A stretch of DNA of 40,989 bases. It comes from Cyanobacteria bacterium SZAS LIN-3. GTDB taxonomy: Bacteria > Cyanobacteriota > Vampirovibrionia > Obscuribacterales > Obscuribacteraceae. Under the pieces are notes generated by a model. It searched no databases, was not told the DNA's origin, and saw nothing but the letters and a program-made list of their open reading frames with translations. The translations under genes were made by a program, and so were the position numbers. This document shows, piece by piece, positions 30,696 to 38,032 of the stretch. Each line of letters begins with the position of its first letter. The stretch's first letter is position 1. Location: the NCBI GenBank assembly GCA_018266215.1, contig JAFEAV010000056.1, positions 1-40,989 of the forward strand, in the 5' to 3' direction.

Positions 30696-33323
30696 TTGGG
30701 GGCAGAAACTCACATTAGCGACGCAGGCAAGTTTTCCGGCAAGGCGGGCGTTTCCGACCTCTCGGCGCAGGGCCAGCTGAATGAAATCCTTGCTCTAGCA
30801 AGCCATCCCAAGATTTCGACCGCTGGCGCCATGGCGACGGAGCAGCCCAGGGACGAGCACGTAGCTCTAAAGGAAGGCGCGACAGAGTTCGTATCCAGTC
30901 TTTCAGCAGGCGTGGTGGGAACCGTGGTTTTGTCTGTAGCTACGGCCTATGCCACTCACAACTATGCCAAAGCCCTGACAGTTCCGCTGGCCCTGGGTGC
31001 TGGAGCGGTCACAAAATACGGCCTGAAGGGCGCGGGCGAACACTTGCTGCTCGACGAAAAAGACAGAACGTTATCGGCTAAAGATCTGCTGTGGGGTGGT
31101 GTCGACGCCCTAGCCGGCATTGGTGCCAGCGTCGCCGAAGGGCGGGCGGCGTCCAAAATCTTTACCGATATCGGTAAAGGTGTTTTAGGAGCGAACGTAG
31201 CAGAGTCCACAGCCTTTGATGCCGGCAAAATGATGGCCAAGGAATCCCTGCGGTGGGGCTTCCAGACCAACATGAGCCGAGGCTTAGTTGGGGGCGCAAC
31301 CGGCGCCGGTATCTGGAGTGCTCCCCATCGCTTAGCCGATAACTGGCAGGAAATAAGCAAAGACCCTCTCACCGGCTTAACGAATACAGGCCTGGAGGTC
31401 GGCTCCGACATTCTTAAGGGAGGCGCCTTCGGGGGCGTGCTCGGCTTAGGGGGTACCCTGGTTGGTCGCCATCAAGAGGTCATCGGCAAAACCCGCGCGA
31501 TGCTCAACCCTGAGAAAAATGTCTACCGCCTGGACACCTACCACATTAATGATTTCCACAGCAACACTGAGCAACTGCCCAGGCTGAAGACCCTACTCGA
31601 CGCCAGGATGCAGAACTCGGCGGCGATGAACGTAGACTCGCGATTTGTAGTGCCGGGCGATATCGAATCAGGACGTGTCAATTTTGCTTTCACCAGGGGC
31701 GGTGAAATCGAAAACCGGGCTCTTATGAAAATGGGCGCCAAAGAAATCGTGCCGGGAAATCATCCCTATGACGCTCCGGGCGGCAAATTCGATGTGCCCA
31801 GATATCCGGCGATGATGGAACCGGTATTAGCTGAGCATCCGGATGTCTCGCTTATAAGCGCCAATCTTGATGTTTCCGCATACCCGAATTACGCCCGCAT
31901 CCTGAAACCATATGCGGTGCGGGAAATCAACACCTCCTGGGGCCAAACGAAACTGGGAACTATCGGCCTGACCACAGAGGAGGGCGCACTGGGACACATC
32001 GGATATCGGGATCCGCTAACTACAGCGGTCGCCGCTATCGAAAAAATGAAAGCAGAAGGCGTTACGATTTTCCAGATTCACTCGCATCTGGGCCTGGGCG
32101 AAGACATAAAACTGGCGCAGGGACTGATTGACAACAATGTTCGAGTCTCGGCCATTATTGGCGCGCACTCGCACGACGCCCTGCCGCGTCCCTACTGGGT
32201 GGGCAGCGCAAAATCCAGCGGCACGCTCACAGGTCAGCTACCGTTCTTAGCGTACAAAAATCCCGCCGGATTTGAGATTCCCATAGTTCAAGCCGGCCAT
32301 TCCGGCAACTGGTTAGGCGAGTTGAACCAGGCGATAGCCCCGGAGGGACACTCTGTCCGATATCAGACAAGTTCCAAACTGCATCAAGTCAGCGCCGACC
32401 TGCCCGAAGATCCAGGCATCCGGAAATTCCTCGACGAAAATCTGGGAGCGATTAATGCCCTCAAAAGTGAAACCTATGACAGCCGGGCGGTAAAACCATA
32501 CAGCGTGGCCAACAGCAGAAACAGAGAAACTCCGATTGCCAACCTCTACACTGACGCTCTGTACAGCGGCTTAAAAACGAGACTGGGAGACGAAGCACCA
32601 GATGTGGTGCTGGTGCATTCCGGCGGCATACGCTCGGGTATACCGGCCAATGTGGAGCTCTCCAGACTGGACCTGGCCAATATTGTGATGAATGCAGGCA
32701 ACATTGAAGGTGAAAAGACCGAACTGGCCCTCATGAACCTGACGGGAGCCCAACTCAAAAACGCCATCGAATATGGCGTGCGCGAACGGATAGCCGAACC
32801 CAGACCGGGCTTGATGGATCAGGTCAAGAGTCTGTTCATGCATCAGCGGGAGGTGCTCGTCGACGAACCCGGCAACTTCGTCCAGGTAAGCGACCGCCTT
32901 AAATACAGCTATGACGCCAGCAAACCGGCTCTAACGCCCGATGGCGGGGGCCAGCGCATCGTCGATTTGCAAATCAAGAACGCTGCCGGTAAGTTTGAAC
33001 CAGTCGATCCCACCAAGACCTACAAGGTCGCCGCTCGCTTTCATCCGCTGGACAAGTGGACCAAATTCAAAATGTTCGGCGACAAAACTATCGACGAAGT
33101 ACACCAGGAGCTGGGCGTGAAACCACTGAAATTTTCTCAAGTGGACCTCATTGCCGAGCATATAAAGGGCAAAACCCTGGATCCCACTGTGGATGGAGCC
33201 GTCAGCGGGCGCATCACAGATTTGACGCCGCGGGCCAACGGACCGACATTGCGTCCAGGAAAATCTTTGTTTGTAGCCCCTCTATTTTCGACGTTTGAGG
33301 CCATGGACCAGAAACAACAATAG
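30696..33323 (+). CDS. 5'-nucleotidase/UshA-type phosphoesterase with N-terminal extension
   Basis: The frame opens at GTG 30666, but TTG 30696 fits better (AAGGGG 6 bases upstream), giving 875 residues. The first ~270 residues are small-residue-rich with hydrophobic, glycine-zipper-like segments (VVGTVVLSVATAYATH, GAFGGVLGLGGTLVG). Then comes a calcineurin-like phosphoesterase domain: HINDFHSN, VPGDIESG, the catalytic GNHPYD, HSHLGLGED and GAHSHD. The C-terminal 5'-nucleotidase domain shows HSGGIRSGIPANVEL and LTGAQLKNAIEYG. Such enzymes remove phosphate from nucleotides or cyclic nucleotides, usually in the periplasm. No ordinary signal peptide is present, so location is unclear. The palindrome occurs twice (31161, 31658). 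Confidence 0.82.
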   Translation: MGAETHISDAGKFSGKAGVSDLSAQGQLNEILALASHPKISTAGAMATEQPRDEHVALKEGATEFVSSLSAGVVGTVVLSVATAYATHNYAKALTVPLALGAGAVTKYGLKGAGEHLLLDEKDRTLSAKDLLWGGVDALAGIGASVAEGRAASKIFTDIGKGVLGANVAESTAFDAGKMMAKESLRWGFQTNMSRGLVGGATGAGIWSAPHRLADNWQEISKDPLTGLTNTGLEVGSDILKGGAFGGVLGLGGTLVGRHQEVIGKTRAMLNPEKNVYRLDTYHINDFHSNTEQLPRLKTLLDARMQNSAAMNVDSRFVVPGDIESGRVNFAFTRGGEIENRALMKMGAKEIVPGNHPYDAPGGKFDVPRYPAMMEPVLAEHPDVSLISANLDVSAYPNYARILKPYAVREINTSWGQTKLGTIGLTTEEGALGHIGYRDPLTTAVAAIEKMKAEGVTIFQIHSHLGLGEDIKLAQGLIDNNVRVSAIIGAHSHDALPRPYWVGSAKSSGTLTGQLPFLAYKNPAGFEIPIVQAGHSGNWLGELNQAIAPEGHSVRYQTSSKLHQVSADLPEDPGIRKFLDENLGAINALKSETYDSRAVKPYSVANSRNRETPIANLYTDALYSGLKTRLGDEAPDVVLVHSGGIRSGIPANVELSRLDLANIVMNAGNIEGEKTELALMNLTGAQLKNAIEYGVRERIAEPRPGLMDQVKSLFMHQREVLVDEPGNFVQVSDRLKYSYDASKPALTPDGGGQRIVDLQIKNAAGKFEPVDPTKTYKVAARFHPLDKWTKFKMFGDKTIDEVHQELGVKPLKFSQVDLIAEHIKGKTLDPTVDGAVSGRITDLTPRANGPTLRPGKSLFVAPLFSTFEAMDQKQQ
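31161..31178. repeat. 18-base GATATC palindrome variant inside a gene
   Basis: TTTACCGATATCGGTAAA is a perfect palindrome in the phosphoesterase gene, read as FTDIGK. It differs from the main motif by TACC for AACC, with the matching change on the other arm. Confidence 0.9.
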
Positions 33324-33364
33324 GCAAAAACACGACAAGAAGCTGGTAGAGAGAGGAATCGACT

Positions 33365-33919
33365 GTGACTGAATTGCGCTATTCCGAAGCTATGGCAGCG
33401 GCGATGCTGATTTCCTCGCCGGTGACAGTCGTGACGACATTTGATAAACCGACCGAAAAGACACTGGCCATGATAAGCACGGTCTCCTACGCCCAGCTGG
33501 AGCCGCTTGCCCTGTCCAGCGGTGTGCTGAAGAAGAGCCGCACGGGACGCGCCATTATCGAGAGCGGCGTTTTCGCTGTTTCCGTGGTGGCGCATGAACA
33601 ACTGAGCAAGCTCGAAAGTATGAGCCTTCTATCTGCCGGGCAGGATCAGGACAAACTATCGGCGGCCGGTTTTGAGAAGGCCAAATTCGCCGGTTCCGGA
33701 CTGGAGTATATAAAAGATTGCCTGGCAGCCTTCTCGCTCAAACTGGTCGGTCAAGTGGAACTGGAAAACTATATTGCGCTGGTTGGCGTTGTAACGGAAG
33801 TGATGCATCTTGAAGACTCTCAGAAAAACAATCTCACAGCCCTGATCCGATACAATCGCTGTTATGGTCCAATTGACAAAGGTCGCCTCAAAGCAGCCAT
33901 TGATTCCTATCCAATTTGA
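33365..33919 (+). CDS. Flavin reductase-like (FMN split-barrel) protein
   Basis: The 184-residue product starts at GTG 33365 with GAGGAA upstream. The pattern of ISSPVTVVTTFD near the start, STVSYAQLEPLALSSGVLKKSRTGRAIIESGVFAVSVVAHEQ, and later LVGQVELENYIALVGVVTEV is that of flavin reductase-like domain proteins that bind FMN and serve as reductase partners of two-component monooxygenases. The partner is not in the window. The next TPR gene overlaps its 3' end by about 50 bases. Confidence 0.82.
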   Translation: MTELRYSEAMAAAMLISSPVTVVTTFDKPTEKTLAMISTVSYAQLEPLALSSGVLKKSRTGRAIIESGVFAVSVVAHEQLSKLESMSLLSAGQDQDKLSAAGFEKAKFAGSGLEYIKDCLAAFSLKLVGQVELENYIALVGVVTEVMHLEDSQKNNLTALIRYNRCYGPIDKGRLKAAIDSYPI

Positions 33920-34712
33920 TTGTCGCGCACGGTTCGGCAAAAATTTCTTTGCCGATATCGGTTTATGTTTTTTCCTGACATTATCCCTTTTATGCCAGGG
34001 CGCTCCGACGGAAGCTCAGGCACAAGCCACAAAAGGAATCGACGTAACAGACCTCAAGGCCGGCAGAGCCGCCTTTGAGGCTCAACAATATGATGAGGCG
34101 CTGCGGGCTTTTTACCGCTTCAGGGACCAGCGCCCAAACAACCTGTCAGTTCATTTCTGGTTGGCTACGACTCTGGCAACCATGGGTCGAAACAAAGAAG
34201 CTGTGGCGGAATATGTAAGTTGCCTGGACCTGGCCAAGTCGATTGGCATGGATTCGGCAGAAATGAGACACAATCTTGGAAATGCCCTGATTCGCGGCGG
34301 CTATTTGAAAGAGCCGACTTTTGACTTTCAACGCGCAACAATCATCGATCCCAAATGTCCCGCGCCCTACCTGGGTCTGGCAAAATGCCTGATCGAAAGC
34401 GGCAATTTTGACGAAGCCATTGTCGCCTTGAAGACGTACCAGCGAAACGGCGGCCAGGACATCAATGCCATCCTTTTGCACGGCCTGGCTCTGGCGGGTA
34501 AAGACGACTATATACCGGCCAAACAAGACTTGAATGACTTTATTAGCGCCGCGCAAAACGGCGGATACAGCCGCCCCCCGGACAAGGACCTGACCAGTTT
34601 TCGGACGAAGTATGTCACCACAGGCAGTGTCAATCCTGCTGCCATGGAACTGGCCGCACGTACGTTAAAAGAGATTCAACAAAGACAGTCGGCGGCTCGA
34701 CCAACTGAGTAG
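33864..34712 (+). CDS. Secreted TPR protein
   Basis: The frame opens at ATG 33864 inside the flavin-reductase gene; TTG 33873 and TTG 33900 are alternatives and the true start is not certain. A hydrophobic stretch (IGLCFFLTLSLLCQGAPTEAQAQA) acts as the signal peptide, with about 30 residues ahead of it in the longest form. TPR units follow (GRAAFEAQQYDEALRAFYRFRDQRP, NLSVHFWLATTLATMGRNKEAVAEYVSCL, PYLGLAKCLIESGNFDEAIVALKTY). No catalytic motif is seen. A palindrome copy (33953) lies in the signal peptide, encoding ADIGL. Confidence 0.78.
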   Translation: MVQLTKVASKQPLIPIQFDCRARFGKNFFADIGLCFFLTLSLLCQGAPTEAQAQATKGIDVTDLKAGRAAFEAQQYDEALRAFYRFRDQRPNNLSVHFWLATTLATMGRNKEAVAEYVSCLDLAKSIGMDSAEMRHNLGNALIRGGYLKEPTFDFQRATIIDPKCPAPYLGLAKCLIESGNFDEAIVALKTYQRNGGQDINAILLHGLALAGKDDYIPAKQDLNDFISAAQNGGYSRPPDKDLTSFRTKYVTTGSVNPAAMELAARTLKEIQQRQSAARPTE

Positions 34713-34822
34713 TCTTGGAAAAAATTGTATTTTGCAACTCCGCTAAATCTGTACAATGCTAGTGCTATTTCTGACGTATCCACAGGCGGAGCATGACGAG
34801 CGCTACTTCCGGGAGCTGTAAA

Positions 34823-35989
34823 GTGAGCAGCAAAAAACTTGAAACCCGCTGGGAGCGCGATGCGCTTGGGGAAATCGAAGTCCCGGTCGGCGCCTACTGG
34901 GGCCCCCGTACCGCGCGGTGGGTGGCCGGACGCAGGCAAGATCCAACATTCCGGGGTCGACAATATTTCCATCCTTATCTAATAGAGGGCCTGAGCACGC
35001 TTTACAAAGCCAGGCTCAAGGTCGACCGCGAAAAGGCTCTGGATGAACCGACTTTCAGCCGCATCAAGGCCCAGGTATGCGACGAAATCCTGAGTGGCCA
35101 GTGGCGAAATGAATTTGTTGTCACCCCCACGAGCTCAGCCGATGGTCAGGCGCTGCTGGACAACCTTGAAGAAGTCGTTGAACGCCGAGCCCTTGAAATC
35201 ATCGGCAACCTGCCGAGCTTGGTACCGGCCGGCGATTCTCCCCTTTCCGCATCCGCTGGTTCGCATAGTTTGATGGAAAGCCAGCTGCCAGACGGCCTGC
35301 TCAAAGAAGACAGCTTCATGGCTGGAACCAAACTTGCTTTGCTCATGGCTGCGCGCGAAATGGCCCAGGCTCTCCTTGACCTGGAAAGACTGCTTCGCCG
35401 CAAATCACTGGAATTTGAAAAAACGCTCCGCTCGCGCGGGCTGGAAAGTACGACAGATCTGGCGCTGGCGCGAGATTTCAATGCCTTTGGGAACGCCGCT
35501 GGCCGACATTTGCAACGTTTGCACCTGGTCGAAGACAGACTTCTAGAGATATCGGTTAAGTCTCCGAACAAAGAATTGCGGCTCCGTGTTCTGCAAGAAC
35601 TGACTAATTTGACTGGGTTTAAGATCCGCGCGGGAGAGGAAGCCGGACTCGGCAGCCACACCCAGGCCGCGGCCGCAGATCTTCTCAGTGCCTCCTCCTT
35701 CGTGCGAGACCTTGCCAACGAACTAATGAGACTGGCGCTGGGCTTGAGTTCATTAAATGCGGTCAAGAGCAGCACCCCTGTGCTGGCAAGCCTCCAGCTC
35801 AATGCCATATCGGTCCTGGCCCTCGATTTTGCGGCCGCTACGGCAATTAGAGAGCCAATAGTCCATGTTGGCGAGCGAACCTTTGCTCAGGCTCTGGCCG
35901 CTCAGGCGGCAGTAGAGGCATTCTGCAATCTCAGCCAGGCGATCAAATATTTCAATCAAGAATATCTACTAGGCGCCGTACTGGCATAA
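34823..35989 (+). CDS. Degenerate aspartase/fumarase-superfamily protein
   Basis: GTG 34823 (GGGAG 7 bases upstream) gives 388 residues; ATG 34793 is the other start. The N-terminus ERDALGEIEVPVGAYWGPRT matches class II fumarase and aspartase. NLEEVVERRALEIIG corresponds to their NMNxNEVxANRALEIxG, and LTNLTGFKIRAGEE...LANELMRLALGLSSL to the later LAEVTGF...LKRLAVKMSKICNDLRLLSSGP region. The conserved catalytic loop GSSxMPxKxNP is replaced by unrelated residues, and the substrate-binding NKCQSTND region is not recognisable. The protein is about 70 residues shorter than active enzymes. The frame is long and intact, so it is a probable pseudoenzyme, not a decaying gene. Confidence 0.7.
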   Translation: MSSKKLETRWERDALGEIEVPVGAYWGPRTARWVAGRRQDPTFRGRQYFHPYLIEGLSTLYKARLKVDREKALDEPTFSRIKAQVCDEILSGQWRNEFVVTPTSSADGQALLDNLEEVVERRALEIIGNLPSLVPAGDSPLSASAGSHSLMESQLPDGLLKEDSFMAGTKLALLMAAREMAQALLDLERLLRRKSLEFEKTLRSRGLESTTDLALARDFNAFGNAAGRHLQRLHLVEDRLLEISVKSPNKELRLRVLQELTNLTGFKIRAGEEAGLGSHTQAAAADLLSASSFVRDLANELMRLALGLSSLNAVKSSTPVLASLQLNAISVLALDFAAATAIREPIVHVGERTFAQALAAQAAVEAFCNLSQAIKYFNQEYLLGAVLA

Positions 35990-36000
35990 GCCTGTTGAAT

Positions 36001-36035
36001 CCAGCGCGCTGGCACCACAGGCGATACCAGCGCGC
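36001..36035. repeat. Inverted repeat after the fumarase-like gene
   Basis: GCGCGCTGG (36004-36012) and CCAGCGCGC (36027-36035) form a perfect 9-base stem with a 14-base loop, starting 12 bases after the stop codon. The first arm is also part of a local palindrome CCAGCGCGCTGG. It may end transcription, but no T run follows. Confidence 0.5.
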
Positions 36036-36112
36036 ACCAGATCCGAGCGCATAAACAATCGATATAAACCGGATTCCGGCATATTAATTCCGGTCCAGAA
36101 GACCGATTATGA

Positions 36113-36137
36113 AACCGATTTGATCTTTAGATCGGTT
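36113..36137. repeat. Spread version of the GATATC palindrome arms
   Basis: AACCGAT (36113-36119) and ATCGGTT (36131-36137) are exactly the two arms of the window-wide motif, but separated by 11 bases that include GATCTTTAGATC. A third ACCGAT lies at 36102. Upstream of the thymidine kinase gene in a 270-base gap. Confidence 0.5.
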
Positions 36138-36260
36138 CAAATTTGGTTACCATAGATACCGCCTGGCATCTTTCAAAAAGAAGAAACGGCATTTCACATA
36201 CACTTTGCGCCAACCGCCTTGCTCGGGCGTCATTACTGCATTTTGGAGACAAGTCTAAAG

Positions 36261-36896
36261 ATGTTTAGCGGATATCGTTTTGAAATGATTGTTGGCTGCA
36301 TGAGCGCCGGCAAATCCAGTGAACTGATCCGGAGAATCGAACGCGCGCGATTGGCATATCTGCCAACAATAATCGTGAGACCAGCTACCGATACCCGTTC
36401 GAAGCCCAATTGCGTCGAATCTCGAAATGGTTTGGCCTCCCAGGCCATCGTCGTCGACAGCGCCGATGAAATTTTAAAGTACTCCTCCCACGCAGTGGTC
36501 ATTGGTCTGGACGAATGCCAATTTTTCGAAGATGACATTGTAGACGTTGTTCAAAACCTGCTTCGCCAGAAAAAGAAAATCATTGCCTCTGGCCTGGATC
36601 TCGACTATCGTGGCAAACCGTTTGGTCCCGTGCCGGTCCTGTTGGCCATGGCCGATAGAGTGGATAAACTGCTTGCCGTTTGCCGCAAATGCGGATCAGA
36701 TTTTGCCTGCCGCACTCAGCGCCTGGTTCAATCACAGGAGACCATACTCGTCGGTGACGCCCAATATGAAGCACGCTGCATTCATTGTTTTGAGCCACCA
36801 GGTGAATATCAACTGCGTCTAGACCTCCCAAAGACTGAACAGGCCGTTCCGCAGCTCGTGCTGGCGGCCATGCAAGGAGTGGAGCTGGCTAGCTAG
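36261..36896 (+). CDS. tdk: Thymidine kinase
   Basis: From ATG 36261 the protein is 211 residues; the frame is open to TTG 36219. It is a TK1-type enzyme that phosphorylates thymidine to dTMP in the salvage pathway. The P-loop is GCMSAGKSSELIRR (12-25), with an unusual CMSA where most have PMFS. The lid and base region includes VVIGLDECQFF with the catalytic Glu. Four zinc-binding cysteines appear as CRKC and CIHC, with ILVGDAQYEARC between. Length is typical of the family. It is preceded by a 270-base gap with the repeats described above. Confidence 0.92.
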   Translation: MFSGYRFEMIVGCMSAGKSSELIRRIERARLAYLPTIIVRPATDTRSKPNCVESRNGLASQAIVVDSADEILKYSSHAVVIGLDECQFFEDDIVDVVQNLLRQKKKIIASGLDLDYRGKPFGPVPVLLAMADRVDKLLAVCRKCGSDFACRTQRLVQSQETILVGDAQYEARCIHCFEPPGEYQLRLDLPKTEQAVPQLVLAAMQGVELAS

Positions 36897-37015
36897 AGTA
36901 TTGACTAGCGATCGCTTAAACGAACTTAACGAAGATCCAGCTACCGTTACCGCCACACGGGCTTGGGAATACGTCAGGAAAGACGGTTCTCCATTTGAGC
37001 TTCGGAGCGAACAAA

Positions 37016-37489
37016 ATGATCTTTATAGAGCGTGTACGCGAGCTGTTTCTCGGCCTGTTGCCCGGGAAATTTGCCTGCTTCAAAGACCAGCAAGCCCTTA
37101 CCAATCAAGATTCAACAGACTCGGCCGCCAGAGTGAATCCCTGGACGCAGGACCTGGAGCGCCTGGCTTGTTATACAAGAGAAGAGCCGACGGACTCTGC
37201 AAAAAACAACAGCGGCGAAACCAAAATACAGATATTGATGGAGCAGGCCCGGTTGGAAAAAGCGAAAGAAGCCCTGAAACAGCAGTTGCAGAATGCAAAA
37301 ACAGCTGAAATTGACTTTCAAAAAAACCCGGGCGGAAAACGCAAGGCCCGTACTACAGATGCCACAATCGTCGATGGTAAAGCCTGGTGGGGCCAGGCTG
37401 TAGCAACATGGGACCCAGAGGATGCCAAGAACCTGGGACCGCAGGGTGAAATCCGCCACCCGCGCCAGCACAAGTGGTTTAACCAATAA
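37016..37489 (+). CDS. Hypothetical protein with conserved-looking C-terminus
   Basis: ATG 37016 (GGAG 8 bases upstream) gives 157 residues. The N-terminus (MIFIERVRELFLGLLPGKFAC) is amphipathic, the middle has a charged helix (MEQARLEKAKEALKQQLQNAKTAEI), and the end KAWWGQAVATWDPEDAKNLGPQGEIRHPRQHKWFNQ is split here into AWWGQAVATW and a Pro/His/Trp-rich tail. I do not recognise a family. The 36901-37308 frame overlaps it, but has no ribosome binding site and reads as an unlikely protein, so this frame is preferred. An incomplete palindrome copy (37497-37504) follows the stop. Confidence 0.65.
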   Translation: MIFIERVRELFLGLLPGKFACFKDQQALTNQDSTDSAARVNPWTQDLERLACYTREEPTDSAKNNSGETKIQILMEQARLEKAKEALKQQLQNAKTAEIDFQKNPGGKRKARTTDATIVDGKAWWGQAVATWDPEDAKNLGPQGEIRHPRQHKWFNQ

Positions 37490-37626
37490 TTTTATTCGAT
37501 ATCGCCTGAATACCCGGTTTGATATATTTTGCCGGGTGGTATGATTCAGGAAGTTGCACACTCTTGGAGACTGGATAGTCTCGTTAAGGCCGAGAAATCG
37601 ACCATACAGGAGTTTTGGGGGACTGC

Positions 37627-37983
37627 ATGGCCATTTTAAACCTGGTGAACACGAGCGCCGCTAAACAGATTTGTTTCATGGCTGCTCTTGCCTTAGTTAC
37701 TCTGCCCGTCTGTGATGGCGCCGCCCTGGCTAAGGGCAAACAAACCACCAAGACCAGACGCGCTCACAGCTATTTTGTACCGCCGCCGCCGGCTTACTCG
37801 CCGTCAATTCTGCCTGAGATTCAATATCAGAGCAGCAATCAGACCGCAGCCACCAGCGAAGATGCCACCGAAAAACTGGTTGAAGCAGATTCGGCTGATA
37901 AATATGTGAAAGCGAAAGAGGGTTATCAGGACCCTAAGGCCGTTCGTACGAACAAGTACGTCACGTACTGGAACCAGAAATAG
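37627..37983 (+). CDS. Small exported proline-rich protein
   Basis: ATG 37627 (GGGGG 6 bases upstream) gives 118 residues. A signal peptide (ICFMAALALVTLPVCDGAALA) is followed by a proline-rich segment (YFVPPPPAYSPSILPE) and a charged C-terminal half. No domain is recognised. A promoter-like pair TTGATA and TATGAT (15-base spacer) lies about 80-110 bases upstream, near an inverted repeat ACCCGG/CCGGGT. The next gene converges; a stem-loop TGCTTGA-TCCAC-TCAAGCA (38014-38032) lies at the junction and overlaps that gene's stop codon. Confidence 0.65.
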   Translation: MAILNLVNTSAAKQICFMAALALVTLPVCDGAALAKGKQTTKTRRAHSYFVPPPPAYSPSILPEIQYQSSNQTAATSEDATEKLVEADSADKYVKAKEGYQDPKAVRTNKYVTYWNQK

Positions 37984-38013
37984 CTCTACCTTTGTACCGG
38001 GGTCGAAAGGGCT

Positions 38014-38032
38014 TGCTTGATCCACTCAAGCA
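38014..38032. terminator. Possible terminator between convergent genes
   Basis: TGCTTGA and TCAAGCA form a 7-base perfect stem with a 5-base loop at the junction of the small exported protein gene and the transposase-derived gene. No clear U run follows on either side, so it is only a candidate. Confidence 0.3.

Noticed and set aside
36901..37308. 135-codon forward frame after tdk
   Set aside because: It overlaps the 37016-37489 gene, which has a ribosome binding site and a more protein-like sequence. The 5' part from 36901 to 37015 could still hold a short coding stretch but is not supported.
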